Below are positions 1-10,162 of a DNA stretch of 64,000 bases, in pieces (the first letter of the stretch is position 1; each line of letters opens with the position of its first letter). Under the pieces are notes generated by a model. That model saw only the letters and a program-made list of their open reading frames with translations, was not told where the DNA came from and searched no databases. A program made the position numbers and the translations under genes. Origin of the DNA: Borrelia puertoricensis (GTDB lineage: Bacteria > Spirochaetota > Spirochaetia > Borreliales > Borreliaceae). The stretch spans positions 863,760 to 927,759 of the forward strand of contig NZ_CP075379.1 of the NCBI RefSeq assembly GCF_023035875.1, in the 5' to 3' direction.

Positions 1-1218
1 TTGTTTTTTTTCTTTGTATTTTTCATAAACCAAATACTTTTTTTTATGAAAATACTTCTTCAAAACTATGTTCCGTTTTTAAAGGCTTTTATTTTTGTTA
101 TATATTCACTTCCTATGATAATTGCTCTGTCACCTCCCTTTGCGGCTTTACTCTCAGTAATACTTACCATTTATAAATTTAAACTTAATAATGAAATATT
201 GGCTTTTAGATCAATTGGAATATCTGTTTTTGATTTATTAGTTCCATTTTTTAAGTTAGGAGTAGTTATTGCATTTATTTCGTTTATTGCTAACGATTTT
301 TTGCTTCCCCTTGGTTCTATTGGTAGGTTGAAAGTTTTTAATGAAATCAAAGAAGAAATACCTCATTTGATATTAAAGCCTTATTCAAGTAAACAGTATG
401 GAGATTTAATATTTGTATCAGGAGAAAAATCTGAAACGGGATATAAAAATGTTACTTTTTTTGATAATACTAGACTTAAAGGTTATGACAGAATATTGAT
501 GGCACGGGAACTTAATATTCAAAAAGAAAATTATCAGGTATATTTTATTTTGAATGATGTTTTATCAATTGCCTTAACAGAGGATGAGAGTGGGTTTTAT
601 GACTATTTTTATGCTGATCGGATGAAATATTCAATTGATCAAGTAACGTTTAGTGATAGTTGGTTATTAAGTTATATTGCACCATCGCAGATGAGTATTA
701 GAGATGTTATGAAACTTATTGTTAAGCAAGATAAATTAATTAAAGAATTAAATATGAAAAGTGATTTAGAGGAAGATCTTTTGCATTTAAATTTTTCAAA
801 TATTTATTTGAATTATTTGTATGATAAGAGTAGTTTTTTAGATGAAGAATCTGTTCTTGAAAACTTAAGTTATATGCATAATTTAAGTTTAAATTATAGC
901 CCTTATGAAGATCTAATTGTTAAGAGAAGTTATGCTCTTTATTGTTTGGAATTTTATCAAAAAATTAGTTTACCATTGTCTGTTTTATTTTTTATCTTTT
1001 TAGCTTTTGGTATGGGCATGTATTCAAATAAAAAATATTCTATTATTCTTGAGCTTGTGATTTCAATTCTTATTTGTGTTTTCTATTGGGTAATGTTTAT
1101 TGGTGGAAAAGTTTATACTTTTCAGTATTCTCCAAATCCTTTGCTTATTACTGTCTTACCAAATGTGATGTTAATTTTTGCAGGTTTGATACTTTTTTTG
1201 AGACTTTTAAAGAAATGA
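1..1218 (+). CDS. LptF/LptG-family permease, 5' end cut by window edge
   Basis: YjgP/YjgQ-type permease. In LPS-making bacteria LptF and LptG form the inner-membrane part of the LptB2FG exporter. The frame is open from base 1, which reads TTG, but the protein already sits in the first membrane hairpin, so the true start lies upstream and perhaps 20-40 residues are missing. What is seen: two hydrophobic segments in the first 100 residues, a long periplasmic-type middle (about 100-320), and three membrane segments at the C-terminus (about 328-404). It ends in an ATGA overlap with the second permease gene, as expected for an lptF-lptG pair. Borrelia is not known to make LPS, so the substrate is open. 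Confidence 0.85.
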   Translation: MFFFFVFFINQILFFMKILLQNYVPFLKAFIFVIYSLPMIIALSPPFAALLSVILTIYKFKLNNEILAFRSIGISVFDLLVPFFKLGVVIAFISFIANDFLLPLGSIGRLKVFNEIKEEIPHLILKPYSSKQYGDLIFVSGEKSETGYKNVTFFDNTRLKGYDRILMARELNIQKENYQVYFILNDVLSIALTEDESGFYDYFYADRMKYSIDQVTFSDSWLLSYIAPSQMSIRDVMKLIVKQDKLIKELNMKSDLEEDLLHLNFSNIYLNYLYDKSSFLDEESVLENLSYMHNLSLNYSPYEDLIVKRSYALYCLEFYQKISLPLSVLFFIFLAFGMGMYSNKKYSIILELVISILICVFYWVMFIGGKVYTFQYSPNPLLITVLPNVMLIFAGLILFLRLLKK

Positions 1219-2282
1219 AAGTAGATAAGCTTTTTGTGAATAATATATCATTGACTTTTTTGTTTATGAATTTTCTTTTTGTGATCTTAATTGTGCTTAT
1301 TGATGTATTTGTTAATCTTTTTAATTATCTTGATCATAATCTTAGTATTAGTGATATTGTTTATATTTATTATCTTTATTTGCCAAAGTGTTTTTCAGAT
1401 GGTTTGGCTCTGTCTTTTCTTTTTGCCGTTTCTAATCTTATTGGTAATCTTTCTATGAGAAACGAAATAATAGGACTTTTTAGTTGTGGTATTTCTATTT
1501 CTAGAATGTTAAGATCAATAATTATGCTTAGTGTTTTTATCTCAGTAATGCTCTTTTTTTTTGATAATTATTTAGTTATAGATACTATTGCTAAAAGGGA
1601 TGCTTTTCTTAAGAATAGTGTTGGTAATCAAGGTGCAAATGATAAAAATATAATCATTAGGGATTTTGCAAGAGAAATTTACAATATTAAGCATTATGAT
1701 ATCGAGAGTGATACTATTGCTAACTTGATGATTATTTTAAAAGATCAAAATGATAATTTTAAGAAAAGGTATGATATAAGTAAAGCTGAGTGGATTGATT
1801 CCAGATGGCGGCTTTATGGTGTTAGAGAATTTTCTAAGGTCGAACGAGATGTGTTAGAAAAATTTCATGAAGTTCTTGATGGTAGGGGGATTATTAATTT
1901 AGAGCCTGAATATATTAAAATAGTTATGCTTTCGTCAAAAACGTTGAATTTTTCAAAGCTTATTAGCTGGATTAGATCTCTTAGGAGAGAAAAGCTAGAT
2001 TCTTCTGAAGCTTTATTTGATTTGTTAAGCAGAATATTTTTTTCATTTAGGTTAATACTTCTTAGTTTTACTGTGAGTTTTGTAAGTTTTTCTTTGAAAA
2101 AAAATATTTTTATATGGAGTTTATTAAATAGTATTGCATTTGCAGTTGTGTATGTTATGTCAATTATGGTTTTTAGTTTTTTAGCAGATCTTGGGTATTT
2201 GCCTATAGCAGTTGCAAGTTCGTTACCCACTATTTTGTTTATTATTATTAATTTTATCATTTATAATCTTGTGTGTAAGTAG
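1215..2282 (+). CDS. LptF/LptG-family permease, second subunit
   Basis: Second YjgP/YjgQ-family permease, 355 residues, presumably the partner of the preceding gene in an LptB2FG-like ABC exporter. I place the start at the ATG that overlaps the upstream stop (ATGA). The longer open frame back to 1074 only runs inside the upstream gene. Topology is typical: an N-terminal membrane segment (about 10-35), two more around 55-120, a soluble middle that includes a charged stretch, and three hydrophobic segments at the end. It is followed 17 bases later by tgt and is probably in the same operon. The family is clear, but which one is LptF and which LptG is not settled here. Confidence 0.85.
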   Translation: MKVDKLFVNNISLTFLFMNFLFVILIVLIDVFVNLFNYLDHNLSISDIVYIYYLYLPKCFSDGLALSFLFAVSNLIGNLSMRNEIIGLFSCGISISRMLRSIIMLSVFISVMLFFFDNYLVIDTIAKRDAFLKNSVGNQGANDKNIIIRDFAREIYNIKHYDIESDTIANLMIILKDQNDNFKKRYDISKAEWIDSRWRLYGVREFSKVERDVLEKFHEVLDGRGIINLEPEYIKIVMLSSKTLNFSKLISWIRSLRREKLDSSEALFDLLSRIFFSFRLILLSFTVSFVSFSLKKNIFIWSLLNSIAFAVVYVMSIMVFSFLADLGYLPIAVASSLPTILFIIINFIIYNLVCK

Positions 2283-2299
2283 TAGGTTTTTTAAATTTT

Positions 2300-3427
2300 A
2301 TGTTTAGTATTATTAAAAATGACAAAAATTCTAATGCGAGACTTGGTGTGCTTGAACTTCCTCATGGGAAGGTTGAAACTCCGTGTTTCATGCCAGTTGG
2401 TACTTTGGGTGCAATGAAAGCTTTAAAGCATGATGTACTTGAAAAATTGGGATGTAATCTCATGCTTGCAAATACTTATCATCTTTATTTAAGACCTGGC
2501 ATTGATGTGATAAAAAAATATGGAAGTTTACATAATTTTACAGCCTGGGATAAAAATTTTTTGACAGATTCTGGAGGATTTCAAGTATTTTCTTTAGCTA
2601 ATTTTAGAAAGATTGAGACTGAGGGAGTAGATTTTAAATCGCATATTGATGGTTCTAGGCACTATTTTACACCTGAGAGTGTATTTAAAATGCAAGAAAT
2701 TTTTGAGAGTGATATTATTATGGCGCTTGATATTTGTAGTTCTTATGGGATTGGTTACAGTGAGGCGAGTTTGTATACAAATATTACAACTTCTTGGGCT
2801 CGTCGTACATTGCGTGTTTATGAGAATAGAAAAGAAGGGTATGATGGTCTTTTATTTTTAATAACTCAGGGTAATTTTTTTAAAGATTTGAGAAAAAGAA
2901 GTACCGAGGCGATTTTAGAATTAGATAGTCCTGGTATCGCAATTGGTGGAATTTCTGTTGGGGAACCAAGAGATAAATACTTAGAAATTCTTGAATATAA
3001 TTCTTCATTAATACCTAAGGTTAAGCCAAAGTATGTAATGGGAATTGGTACTCCTCACTATATATTAGATGCAATATATTATGGTATTGATATTTTTGAT
3101 TGTGTTAATCCTACAAGAATTGCTAGGCATGGTTCACTTTTAACTGATAATGGAATATTGCGTATTAAGCGGGCTGAGTTTAGTTGTGATACTTGTCCTG
3201 TTGAGCGAGATTGTTCTTGCACTTTATGTACAAGGTATTCAAGAGGGTATTTAAGACATTTAATCAAATCAGAAGAAACTCTTGGAGTGATGTTGGCCAG
3301 TGAGCATAACATTCATTATATGCTTAGACTTATTAAAAAGGCTCGAAATGCAATTATGAATGGTGATTTTACAAAATTTAGAAAACTTTATTTAAGCAAA
3401 TATGATGAAGGTAATTTTAATGAATAA
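2300..3427 (+). CDS. tgt: queuine tRNA-ribosyltransferase (tRNA-guanine transglycosylase)
   Basis: Exchanges guanine 34 of GUN-anticodon tRNAs for a queuine precursor. 375 residues, the usual bacterial length. Visible signatures: [11 protein letters not shown], which holds the general acid/base Asp; the nucleophile Asp at about residue 267 in [13 protein letters not shown]; and the zinc site CSCTLC followed about 25 residues later by a His. It lies between the Lpt permease pair and murJ. Its last codons overlap the likely murJ start, which indicates co-transcription. Confidence 0.95.
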   Translation: MFSIIKNDKNSNARLGVLELPHGKVETPCFMPVGTLGAMKALKHDVLEKLGCNLMLANTYHLYLRPGIDVIKKYGSLHNFTAWDKNFLTDSGGFQVFSLANFRKIETEGVDFKSHIDGSRHYFTPESVFKMQEIFESDIIMALDICSSYGIGYSEASLYTNITTSWARRTLRVYENRKEGYDGLLFLITQGNFFKDLRKRSTEAILELDSPGIAIGGISVGEPRDKYLEILEYNSSLIPKVKPKYVMGIGTPHYILDAIYYGIDIFDCVNPTRIARHGSLLTDNGILRIKRAEFSCDTCPVERDCSCTLCTRYSRGYLRHLIKSEETLGVMLASEHNIHYMLRLIKKARNAIMNGDFTKFRKLYLSKYDEGNFNE

Positions 3428-4943
3428 AGATATTCTCTCAACAGTTATTGTTATGATTTCGATTTTTTTTTCACGTATAATGGGTTTTATTAAAATTAAG
3501 GTATTTTCTTACTATTTTGGGGCAAGTCTTGAGTCAGATATTTTTAATTATGTTTTTAATATTCCGAATAATTTAAGGAAGATTATTTCAGAAGGTGCAA
3601 TGACTTCAGCTTTTATGCCGGAATTTACTCATGAGAGGAAAAAATCTAGTAAACATGCTATTGATTTTTTAAGACGAGTTATCACTTTTAATATTATAAG
3701 TATTAGTCTTATTATTTGCGTTATGATTCTTTTTTCTCGACAAATTATGTATTTTATATCTTCTTATAGAGGTAGTCATTTGGAATTGGCTAGTTATATG
3801 TTTAACTACTTAATACTTTATGTGTTATTTATAAGCTTATCATCGATATTTTCATCGGTTTTAAATTCTTATAAATTTTTTTTTATCTCATCTTTTTCGC
3901 CCGTTATGCTCTCTTTTAGCATTATATTAAGCATATATTTATTTTATAAGCAGTATGGAATCTATAGTGCTGTTATTGGAGTAATTGTTGGTGGGATTTT
4001 GCAATTTTTAGTTCAGATGATAAATTGTATTTATATTGGTCTTACATATAGACCAATGTTTAACTTTAATGATTCTTCATTTTTAAGATTTTTAAAAAGA
4101 TGGGCGCATATGATTATATCAGCTTTAGTGGCAATTGCTACTCAGCAAATTTCATTTGCTTTGGCATCAGTCCTGGATATTGGGAGTGTTTCTGTTTTAA
4201 GTAATGCAATTGTTTATTATCAGCTTCCTGTTGGAATTTTTTATGTCTCTATTTCTACAGTTATTTTTCCTAAGATGGCAGAATATGCTTCTTTAGGCAA
4301 TAATAAAGGATTAAATTTGATTTTGAATCATGGAATTGATATTTTGATTTTTATTTTGATTCCAATGTCATTTTTAATGTATATTTGGGCTGGTCCTATT
4401 CTAAATTTATTACTTACAGGGGGTAGATTTTCCGTATATGATACTCAAAGAACCGTTAACGTACTACAATATTTTTTAATTGGATTACCATTTTCTTCAA
4501 TTTTTGGATTGTTTCAGAAATATTATTTTTCTATACGTAACTCAAAAATTCCGCTTTATTTTAATCTTCTTTTTGCTGCTATTGATATTACAATCTCAAT
4601 TTTTGGTATTAACTTTTATAAAGTGGTAGACATTTTGCCTATTGCACAATCAATTTCTTTTGCTTTGTGTGTAGTTATTTTTTATTTCATTGGACTTAAG
4701 GGAGGGATGAAGCTTGAATTTGTTAGATCTTTATTAGCTCTTATTAAGGCATTTATTTCCCTTATTCCCTTATATTTATTTTATACTCTTTTTAAGAATT
4801 TTAAATGGGATATAGGATTTAGTTTCAATAATTTTTACTTGTTAAGTGTTTCAGGCGTAATTAGTATTGTTATTTTAATACTGTGTTATTATTTGCTTGG
4901 TGTTAATAAGGTTTTTAAGTTTATTAGTAGGGAAATTTTATGA
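3420..4943 (+). CDS. murJ: lipid II flippase MurJ (MviN family)
   Basis: Polytopic membrane protein of the MOP superfamily that flips lipid II across the inner membrane for peptidoglycan synthesis. About 507 residues with roughly 14 hydrophobic segments. The N-terminal region (SRIMGFIK, then an FNIPNNLRK stretch) is typical of MviN. I chose the ATG at 3420 because GAAGG lies 8 bases upstream. An in-frame ATG at 3402 is possible but lies further inside tgt. The stop overlaps the next gene's ATG (ATGA), so translation is probably coupled. Confidence 0.93.
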   Translation: MNKDILSTVIVMISIFFSRIMGFIKIKVFSYYFGASLESDIFNYVFNIPNNLRKIISEGAMTSAFMPEFTHERKKSSKHAIDFLRRVITFNIISISLIICVMILFSRQIMYFISSYRGSHLELASYMFNYLILYVLFISLSSIFSSVLNSYKFFFISSFSPVMLSFSIILSIYLFYKQYGIYSAVIGVIVGGILQFLVQMINCIYIGLTYRPMFNFNDSSFLRFLKRWAHMIISALVAIATQQISFALASVLDIGSVSVLSNAIVYYQLPVGIFYVSISTVIFPKMAEYASLGNNKGLNLILNHGIDILIFILIPMSFLMYIWAGPILNLLLTGGRFSVYDTQRTVNVLQYFLIGLPFSSIFGLFQKYYFSIRNSKIPLYFNLLFAAIDITISIFGINFYKVVDILPIAQSISFALCVVIFYFIGLKGGMKLEFVRSLLALIKAFISLIPLYLFYTLFKNFKWDIGFSFNNFYLLSVSGVISIVILILCYYLLGVNKVFKFISREIL

Positions 4944-6361
4944 GGTATTTAGAGCTTGTTTTTTTCTTTTATATTGTACTTGATGTTTTTGCTATTAAAG
5001 GGACAATATTGTCAATTAAATCTTTAGTGTCCCAGGATCATAAGATCGGTAAGGATATTATAGAAAATGATTTAAAGAGAGATGATACTCAAAATCCTGT
5101 TCTTGAAAATGTGAATTTAGATGTGAAGCGGGTAAATGATGTTATTTCTTATGGACTTGATGCCCAAGTTATTGAAATTATTAGTAGTCTTAAAAAATCA
5201 GGTGATGGTGAATATAATGTTTTGCTTAAAAAGAGATTGCAGAAAACTTTTAATATTGATCTTAAATTAGCAATTCTTGATTTGTTTTTATCACTTAAAT
5301 ATGCAGGAAGTGTTGATACTGCTAATTATATTCTTGATAATTATGAGAGTAATAGATATCCTAACAATTTGATCAATTTAGCAATTTTGTATCTTAAGGA
5401 ATTTGGAAGTAAAAATTCTTTAAAAAAAACCCTTATTGATATCCTTGAAAATAAGGAAGGGAATATTGTTGCTACTGCTGCTTATTATCTTGGTGAGCTT
5501 TCTTCTCCTGAATATTCAAAAGATATGATGAATGTTTATGATAAATATTCTGGTAATGATGGAGTTAAATCGGCAATACTCATTGCTCTTGGAAAATCTG
5601 ATGCTGTTGATTGTGCAGATAGATTTTATGAAATTTCTGTTGATAGTTATGAAAATTCAGCAATTAAGGCTTCAGCTATTAAGGCTTTATCATATCTTTT
5701 GCCTGAGAAAATAACAGAGAGAGCCGATTTGTATCTTCAAAATAATAATAACAATTATAATATTAAAATTGCTATTGTGGAGGCACTCTCAAGGGACGTA
5801 TCTTTGAAATCAAAAGATATTTTACATGATTTTTTAAGAGATTCTGATGTTAACATTAGGATTAGTGCCGTTGAGGCTATTAAGAGTCATGGCGATATTG
5901 CTTCAAAAGAAGTATTAATTTATAAGATCAAAAACGATCCTTCTTTCAAAGTCAGGGAAGCATCAGGTAAAGCTTTAGTAGATATGGGGTCTAGTTATGA
6001 AGAGATACGAAATATAATGTTTGATTTTAGTGTTGAGAATAACTTTAAACTTACTATGTTTAGTTACCTTTTAGATAAAGATGTAAATTCTGCACATTTA
6101 ATCGCTTTAAATCTCTTGGACAAGGAAAATATTAATAAACCTTCGAAGTTACTTACAAGTATTGCCATGTGTCTTGCAGCTAGGAAGGGTAATTTTGATA
6201 ATTTTTATTCTAAGATCATTGAGAGTAAAAATATTGATTTAATGAATCTCGCAATTAAGGGTGCTGTTTATAATAAATCGGCATTACTCTCAGGTAAGCT
6301 TAAAGAGATCAAGAGAACAACTCGTTCGGAGTATTTAAGGAAACTTTTAACGAATTATTGA
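4940..6361 (+). CDS. exported HEAT-repeat protein
   Basis: 473 residues. The first 18 or so form a hydrophobic signal peptide or membrane anchor (LELVFFFYIVLDVFA), followed by a charged linker. From about residue 85 to the end there are repeated amphipathic helix pairs of HEAT/armadillo type, such as SAVEAIKSHGD followed by EASGKALVDMG. HEAT arrays usually bind proteins, and there is no catalytic motif. It overlaps the murJ stop by four bases, so it is in the same operon and may have an envelope role. The 3' end overlaps the convergent coaBC gene by seven bases. Confidence 0.8.
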   Translation: MRYLELVFFFYIVLDVFAIKGTILSIKSLVSQDHKIGKDIIENDLKRDDTQNPVLENVNLDVKRVNDVISYGLDAQVIEIISSLKKSGDGEYNVLLKKRLQKTFNIDLKLAILDLFLSLKYAGSVDTANYILDNYESNRYPNNLINLAILYLKEFGSKNSLKKTLIDILENKEGNIVATAAYYLGELSSPEYSKDMMNVYDKYSGNDGVKSAILIALGKSDAVDCADRFYEISVDSYENSAIKASAIKALSYLLPEKITERADLYLQNNNNNYNIKIAIVEALSRDVSLKSKDILHDFLRDSDVNIRISAVEAIKSHGDIASKEVLIYKIKNDPSFKVREASGKALVDMGSSYEEIRNIMFDFSVENNFKLTMFSYLLDKDVNSAHLIALNLLDKENINKPSKLLTSIAMCLAARKGNFDNFYSKIIESKNIDLMNLAIKGAVYNKSALLSGKLKEIKRTTRSEYLRKLLTNY

Positions 6362-7530
6362 TATAAAATTTTTAAAATTTCTGTTGCCGTTTCTTTTTTT
6401 GATATTTCAGGAAGTTTTTTAACGCTGTTTTTGTCTATTATATAAGTTTTGTTTAGGCTTGATCCAAAATATTTTAAGTCGTTTGCAATAATATAGTCTA
6501 AGTTTTTTGTTTTTAGTTTTTCTTTGGCTTTTTCTATTAAAATTTCATCTTTTTGAGCACAAAATCCAATAACAATTTGGTTTTTATTTTTGTTTTTACC
6601 TATATGTTTTATTATGTCCGGGTTTTTGATGAATTTAATATGAAGGTCTTCAATAGTATCTTTTTTGATTTTAGTCTTATAAATTTTCTCAGGTCTAAAG
6701 TCTGCAACAGCAGCAGCGCCAATTATAACGTCGAATTCTTGGTATATGTTTATTGCTTCTTTGTACATTTCTGATGCTGTTTTTATTTTAATAACGTTTA
6801 TTCCATAAGGTGTTTTTTCATTGCTGGGACCTGTAATTATTGTTACTTGGGCTCCAAGATTTCGTGCTTCAGTGCCTAAACTGAAGCCCATTTGTCCTGT
6901 TGATTTATTTGAGAAGTAACGAATTGGATCTAATTTTTCTTCAGTTCTGGATGCGGTTATTAATATTTTTTTGTTTTTTAATGGTAATTTTGGCTCTAAT
7001 GCGTTTAATATTATTTTTAAAATATCATTTTCATTTTTAAGTCGTCCAATAGCATTTAAGGAACATGCCAAGGATCCTTCATCAGGTTCAATAAATTTAT
7101 AATTATATTTTTTTAGTTTTTTAATGTTTTCTTCTAGAATAGGGTTTTGATACATGATGTTGTTCATTGCTATTGCAAAATAAGTTGGAACAGTACTTGC
7201 AGATATAACTGTAGTTAAAGTATCATCAGCAATTCCTGCTGCAATTTTAGAAATGATGTTGTATGTTGCTGGCATAATTAATATTAAATTTGCCCATCTT
7301 GCCAAATTTATGTGTTCTACTTCTTCATGGCTTGTATTCCACAAGCTTTGAATCACTCTGTTTTTAGAGACTGTCTCTAGTGTTAAAGGAGTAATAAATT
7401 TAGTCGCGTTTTTTGTCATTATAACTTTGACATTATATCCCATCTTTACTAGACTTGAGATAATATAGGTTGATTTATAGGCTGCTATTCCCCCGCATAC
7501 CCCGATTAATATATTTTTATGTTTCTTCAT
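6355..7530 (-). CDS. coaBC: bifunctional phosphopantothenoylcysteine decarboxylase / phosphopantothenate-cysteine ligase
   Basis: Makes 4'-phosphopantetheine for coenzyme A in two steps. The N-terminal flavoprotein half (CoaC) starts with an ILIGVCGGIAAYKS motif and carries the MNNIMYQ version of the PxMNxxMW motif. The C-terminal ligase half (CoaB) has TASRTEEKLDPIRYFSNKSTG and a lysine-rich KTKIKKD loop. I start at the ATG at 7530, giving 391 residues. The open frame upstream to 7611 adds 27 residues unlike the family and runs into the divergent yhdT-like gene. It lies next to a pantothenate transporter pair, a sensible pathway context. Confidence 0.93.
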   Translation of the reverse strand: MKKHKNILIGVCGGIAAYKSTYIISSLVKMGYNVKVIMTKNATKFITPLTLETVSKNRVIQSLWNTSHEEVEHINLARWANLILIMPATYNIISKIAAGIADDTLTTVISASTVPTYFAIAMNNIMYQNPILEENIKKLKKYNYKFIEPDEGSLACSLNAIGRLKNENDILKIILNALEPKLPLKNKKILITASRTEEKLDPIRYFSNKSTGQMGFSLGTEARNLGAQVTIITGPSNEKTPYGINVIKIKTASEMYKEAINIYQEFDVIIGAAAVADFRPEKIYKTKIKKDTIEDLHIKFIKNPDIIKHIGKNKNKNQIVIGFCAQKDEILIEKAKEKLKTKNLDYIIANDLKYFGSSLNKTYIIDKNSVKKLPEISKKETATEILKILYQ

Positions 7531-7586
7531 GTTTATTTTATATATTATAATATAATTATATTTAATATTTTCAAGGGGATTTTTAA

Positions 7587-7781
7587 TTGATAAATAAAGT
7601 GTTTTTTGCAAGTATTATATATTTATTTCTATTTATTTGGTGGCTTTTATCAGCTTATTTATCTTACTTTCCTATTGATATATTTAATATTCCTCTTTGG
7701 TTTTTTTTATCATGTATCTTGTTTCCTATTTTCAGTTTGTTATTAGTGTGTTTTTTTATGATTATTTTTAAGAATGACTAA
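7587..7781 (+). CDS. YhdT-like small membrane protein, pantothenate symporter partner
   Basis: 64 residues with two hydrophobic segments (about 7-28 and 35-60) and a WWL motif. This is the pattern of YhdT/DUF997 proteins that sit directly before panF in many bacteria. It probably begins at TTG 7587, with AAGGGG eight bases upstream. It overlaps the panF-like gene by eight bases, so translation is probably coupled. It is likely an accessory of the sodium/pantothenate symporter; direct function is unknown. Confidence 0.75.
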   Translation: MINKVFFASIIYLFLFIWWLLSAYLSYFPIDIFNIPLWFFLSCILFPIFSLLLVCFFMIIFKND

Positions 7782-9195
7782 AGCATTTTTTTTATTTCTT
7801 ATCTTTTTAATTTCATATTGTGCTTTTGGCATCTTTTTAGGAAAAAAAAGGGGAGGAGTGTCATTTTTACATAATTATTTTCTTGCAAATAAAGGTCTGA
7901 ATTTTTTTGTAATGTCATTAGTTGTTGCTTCTACTTATGTTAGTGCTAGTAGTTTTATTTCAGGGCCTTCGGCTGTTTATAGATATGGATTGTCTTTTAT
8001 ATTTTTAGCAGTTATTCAAATTCCTACAAGTTTAATTTCATTTGTCATGATTGGTGAGAAATTGAATTTGGAAGCTAAAAAAGTTAATGCAGTAAATATT
8101 GTTGATTATATTGGATATAGATATCTTAGTCGATCTTTAGTTTTTATTAGTGGTTTGATAATAATTTTTTTCTCTTTGTTTTTAATCTCAGCTCAGCTTA
8201 TGGGAGGTGCTAAACTTTTAGAGGTTTTTTTTCAAATTAATTATACTGATGCTCTTATTTTTTTCTCTCTATTTGTTTTTTTATATGTTTGCTTGGGAGG
8301 GTTTAAGATGATAGCATATATGGATTTAATACAAGGTATTTTGATGATCATAGCGTCTGTACTATTATTTTTAAGGTTGGTTGATTTGGGAGGTGGAATT
8401 AGTAATCTTTTTAAGATGGCTCGGTTGAATCTTAACGATGATCTATTTTTACCGTCAAATTTGGATTTGAAAATTGAATATATAATTTCTTTTTGGATAC
8501 TAATAGGAATTGGGGTATTTGGGCTACCACAATTTGTTAATAATTTTATAGCATTTAAAGATGTGAAAGCTATTAGATTTTCTCTTCCTATTGTTACTTT
8601 TGTAATAGGATTTTTAGTTGTTATTATGCATGTAATAGGTTTTTTTTCTCTTATTATTTTTCCTGAATTAGAACCAAATGATAAAGTTGTCTTAAATGTA
8701 GCATTAAAGGTTTTAAATCCTAAAATATTTATATTATTTTTTGTAGGACTCTTATCAGCGATAATGTCTACGATAGATTCAGGTTTTCTTTTGCTGTCTT
8801 CTATTTTTGTAAAGACAATATTGTTATTAAGTAAAAATATTAGTGATAAGATTGGAATTAATAAAATTATTATTATTTCTAATGTTTGTTTTATGTTAAT
8901 AATAGTTTTTTTATCTTTAAAACCACCTGACTTTTTGCTTTTTTTAAATATTTTCGCAATTGGAGCTTTGGAAGTTTCATTTTTTTCCATTATTGTTTTT
9001 GGACTTTATTTTAATTTTGTAAGTAAAATATCGGCTTTTATTTCTCAGTTTTTGGGACTTTTAAGTTATTTGATCATAGTTTTTTATGGTAAAGTAGGTA
9101 GTTATTATTTTCATCCTATTGTTCCTTCGCTCTTTATCTCTGTATGTTCATTTTTGATAACTAATTTTGTTTGTCAAAAATGTAGTAAAATTTAG
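7774..9195 (+). CDS. panF: sodium/pantothenate symporter (SSS family)
   Basis: 473 residues with about 13 membrane segments, of the sodium:solute symporter fold. Family features are present: YVSASSFISGPSAVYRYG near residue 55, a G-rich YVCLGGFKMIAYMDLIQG region, and LLSAIMSTIDSGFLLLSSI late in the protein. Pantothenate as substrate is inferred from the YhdT-like gene just upstream and from divergent coaBC, which together form a CoA precursor uptake-and-use group. Borrelia cannot make pantothenate, so import fits. Confidence 0.85.
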   Translation: MTKAFFLFLIFLISYCAFGIFLGKKRGGVSFLHNYFLANKGLNFFVMSLVVASTYVSASSFISGPSAVYRYGLSFIFLAVIQIPTSLISFVMIGEKLNLEAKKVNAVNIVDYIGYRYLSRSLVFISGLIIIFFSLFLISAQLMGGAKLLEVFFQINYTDALIFFSLFVFLYVCLGGFKMIAYMDLIQGILMIIASVLLFLRLVDLGGGISNLFKMARLNLNDDLFLPSNLDLKIEYIISFWILIGIGVFGLPQFVNNFIAFKDVKAIRFSLPIVTFVIGFLVVIMHVIGFFSLIIFPELEPNDKVVLNVALKVLNPKIFILFFVGLLSAIMSTIDSGFLLLSSIFVKTILLLSKNISDKIGINKIIIISNVCFMLIIVFLSLKPPDFLLFLNIFAIGALEVSFFSIIVFGLYFNFVSKISAFISQFLGLLSYLIIVFYGKVGSYYFHPIVPSLFISVCSFLITNFVCQKCSKI

Positions 9196-9199
9196 TTGT

Positions 9200-10162
9200 A
9201 TGTTATCTTTAAATGCTAGGGATGTTGGTAAATATAGTGTTATTAATGTTCTAAATAATGACGATGGTAAGAGACTTGATGCAGTGTTGATAAAATTTTT
9301 AAAATTTCCTAAATCTAAAATAATCAGGCATATTAGAAATGGAGATATTCTTTTAAATAATTTAAAGGTTTCTTTTTCGCATAGAATTTTTAAGGATGAT
9401 GAAATTTATTTGTATAAACCTTTACTTCAGGGTTTGAGTTTAAACAGGGTAATAGTCAAAGATGATGCTGCTATATTAAGAGATATAAAGAAAAGAATAG
9501 TATATGAGGACACGGATTTGCTTGTAATTAATAAGAGAAAGGGAATTTTGGTTCATGGGGATAAATATTCACTTGATACTTTGATTGCTGCTTATCTTTT
9601 AGATGAAAGTCTTGGCTCTCTTAGTTTTAAACCCTCAGCTGTGCATAGATTAGATAGAAATACCTCAGGACTTATTATTTTTGCAAAAAATATAAATTCT
9701 GCAAGAATTTTAAGTCAGGCATTTAGTAGTGGTATTGTTATTAAAAAGTATCTTGCTTTACTTAATGGTGTGATTACAAAACCTTTGACTTATAAAAATT
9801 TCTTATACCGAGATAAGATTGCAAGAAAAACTTTTGTTATCAATGATATAGATAAATGTAATGCTATAACTGATATTAAACCAATTTTAGTGTCTAAGTC
9901 CTCAACACTTGCAGAGGTGTCAATTAAGACGGGATTTACACATCAAATAAGAGCACAATGTGCATTTAATAGACATGCCTTGATTAATGATAAAAAATAT
10001 GATTCTCAATTTGTAAAAACCAATTACTTTTTACATTCTTTTTTGATAAAATTTAACCAGTCATTATTTTTAAGAAATGAATTTTTTGTTGAACCTAGTT
10101 CAGATTTTTTAAAACAGATAAGTAATATTTTTGGTGTATATGATTTTAAGGGATTTATTTGA
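9200..10162 (+). CDS. RluA-family 23S rRNA pseudouridine synthase
   Basis: About 320 residues. An N-terminal S4 RNA-binding domain (about 20-80; RLDAVLIKFL, IRNGDILLNN) is followed by the RluA catalytic domain with VHRLDRNTSGLIIFAKN, which holds the catalytic Asp. The ATG at 9200, just after the panF stop, gives a normal N-terminus. An open frame back to 9167 exists but adds residues unlike the family. No strong ribosome binding site is seen for either. The exact uridine target (RluC-like or RluD-like) cannot be told. Confidence 0.88.
   Translation: MLSLNARDVGKYSVINVLNNDDGKRLDAVLIKFLKFPKSKIIRHIRNGDILLNNLKVSFSHRIFKDDEIYLYKPLLQGLSLNRVIVKDDAAILRDIKKRIVYEDTDLLVINKRKGILVHGDKYSLDTLIAAYLLDESLGSLSFKPSAVHRLDRNTSGLIIFAKNINSARILSQAFSSGIVIKKYLALLNGVITKPLTYKNFLYRDKIARKTFVINDIDKCNAITDIKPILVSKSSTLAEVSIKTGFTHQIRAQCAFNRHALINDKKYDSQFVKTNYFLHSFLIKFNQSLFLRNEFFVEPSSDFLKQISNIFGVYDFKGFI

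Noticed and set aside
8241-8990. 249-codon open frame on the - strand
   Set aside because: It lies wholly inside panF on the opposite strand. Its translation is Lys/Ile/Asn-rich without motifs, as expected from the complement of a membrane protein gene.
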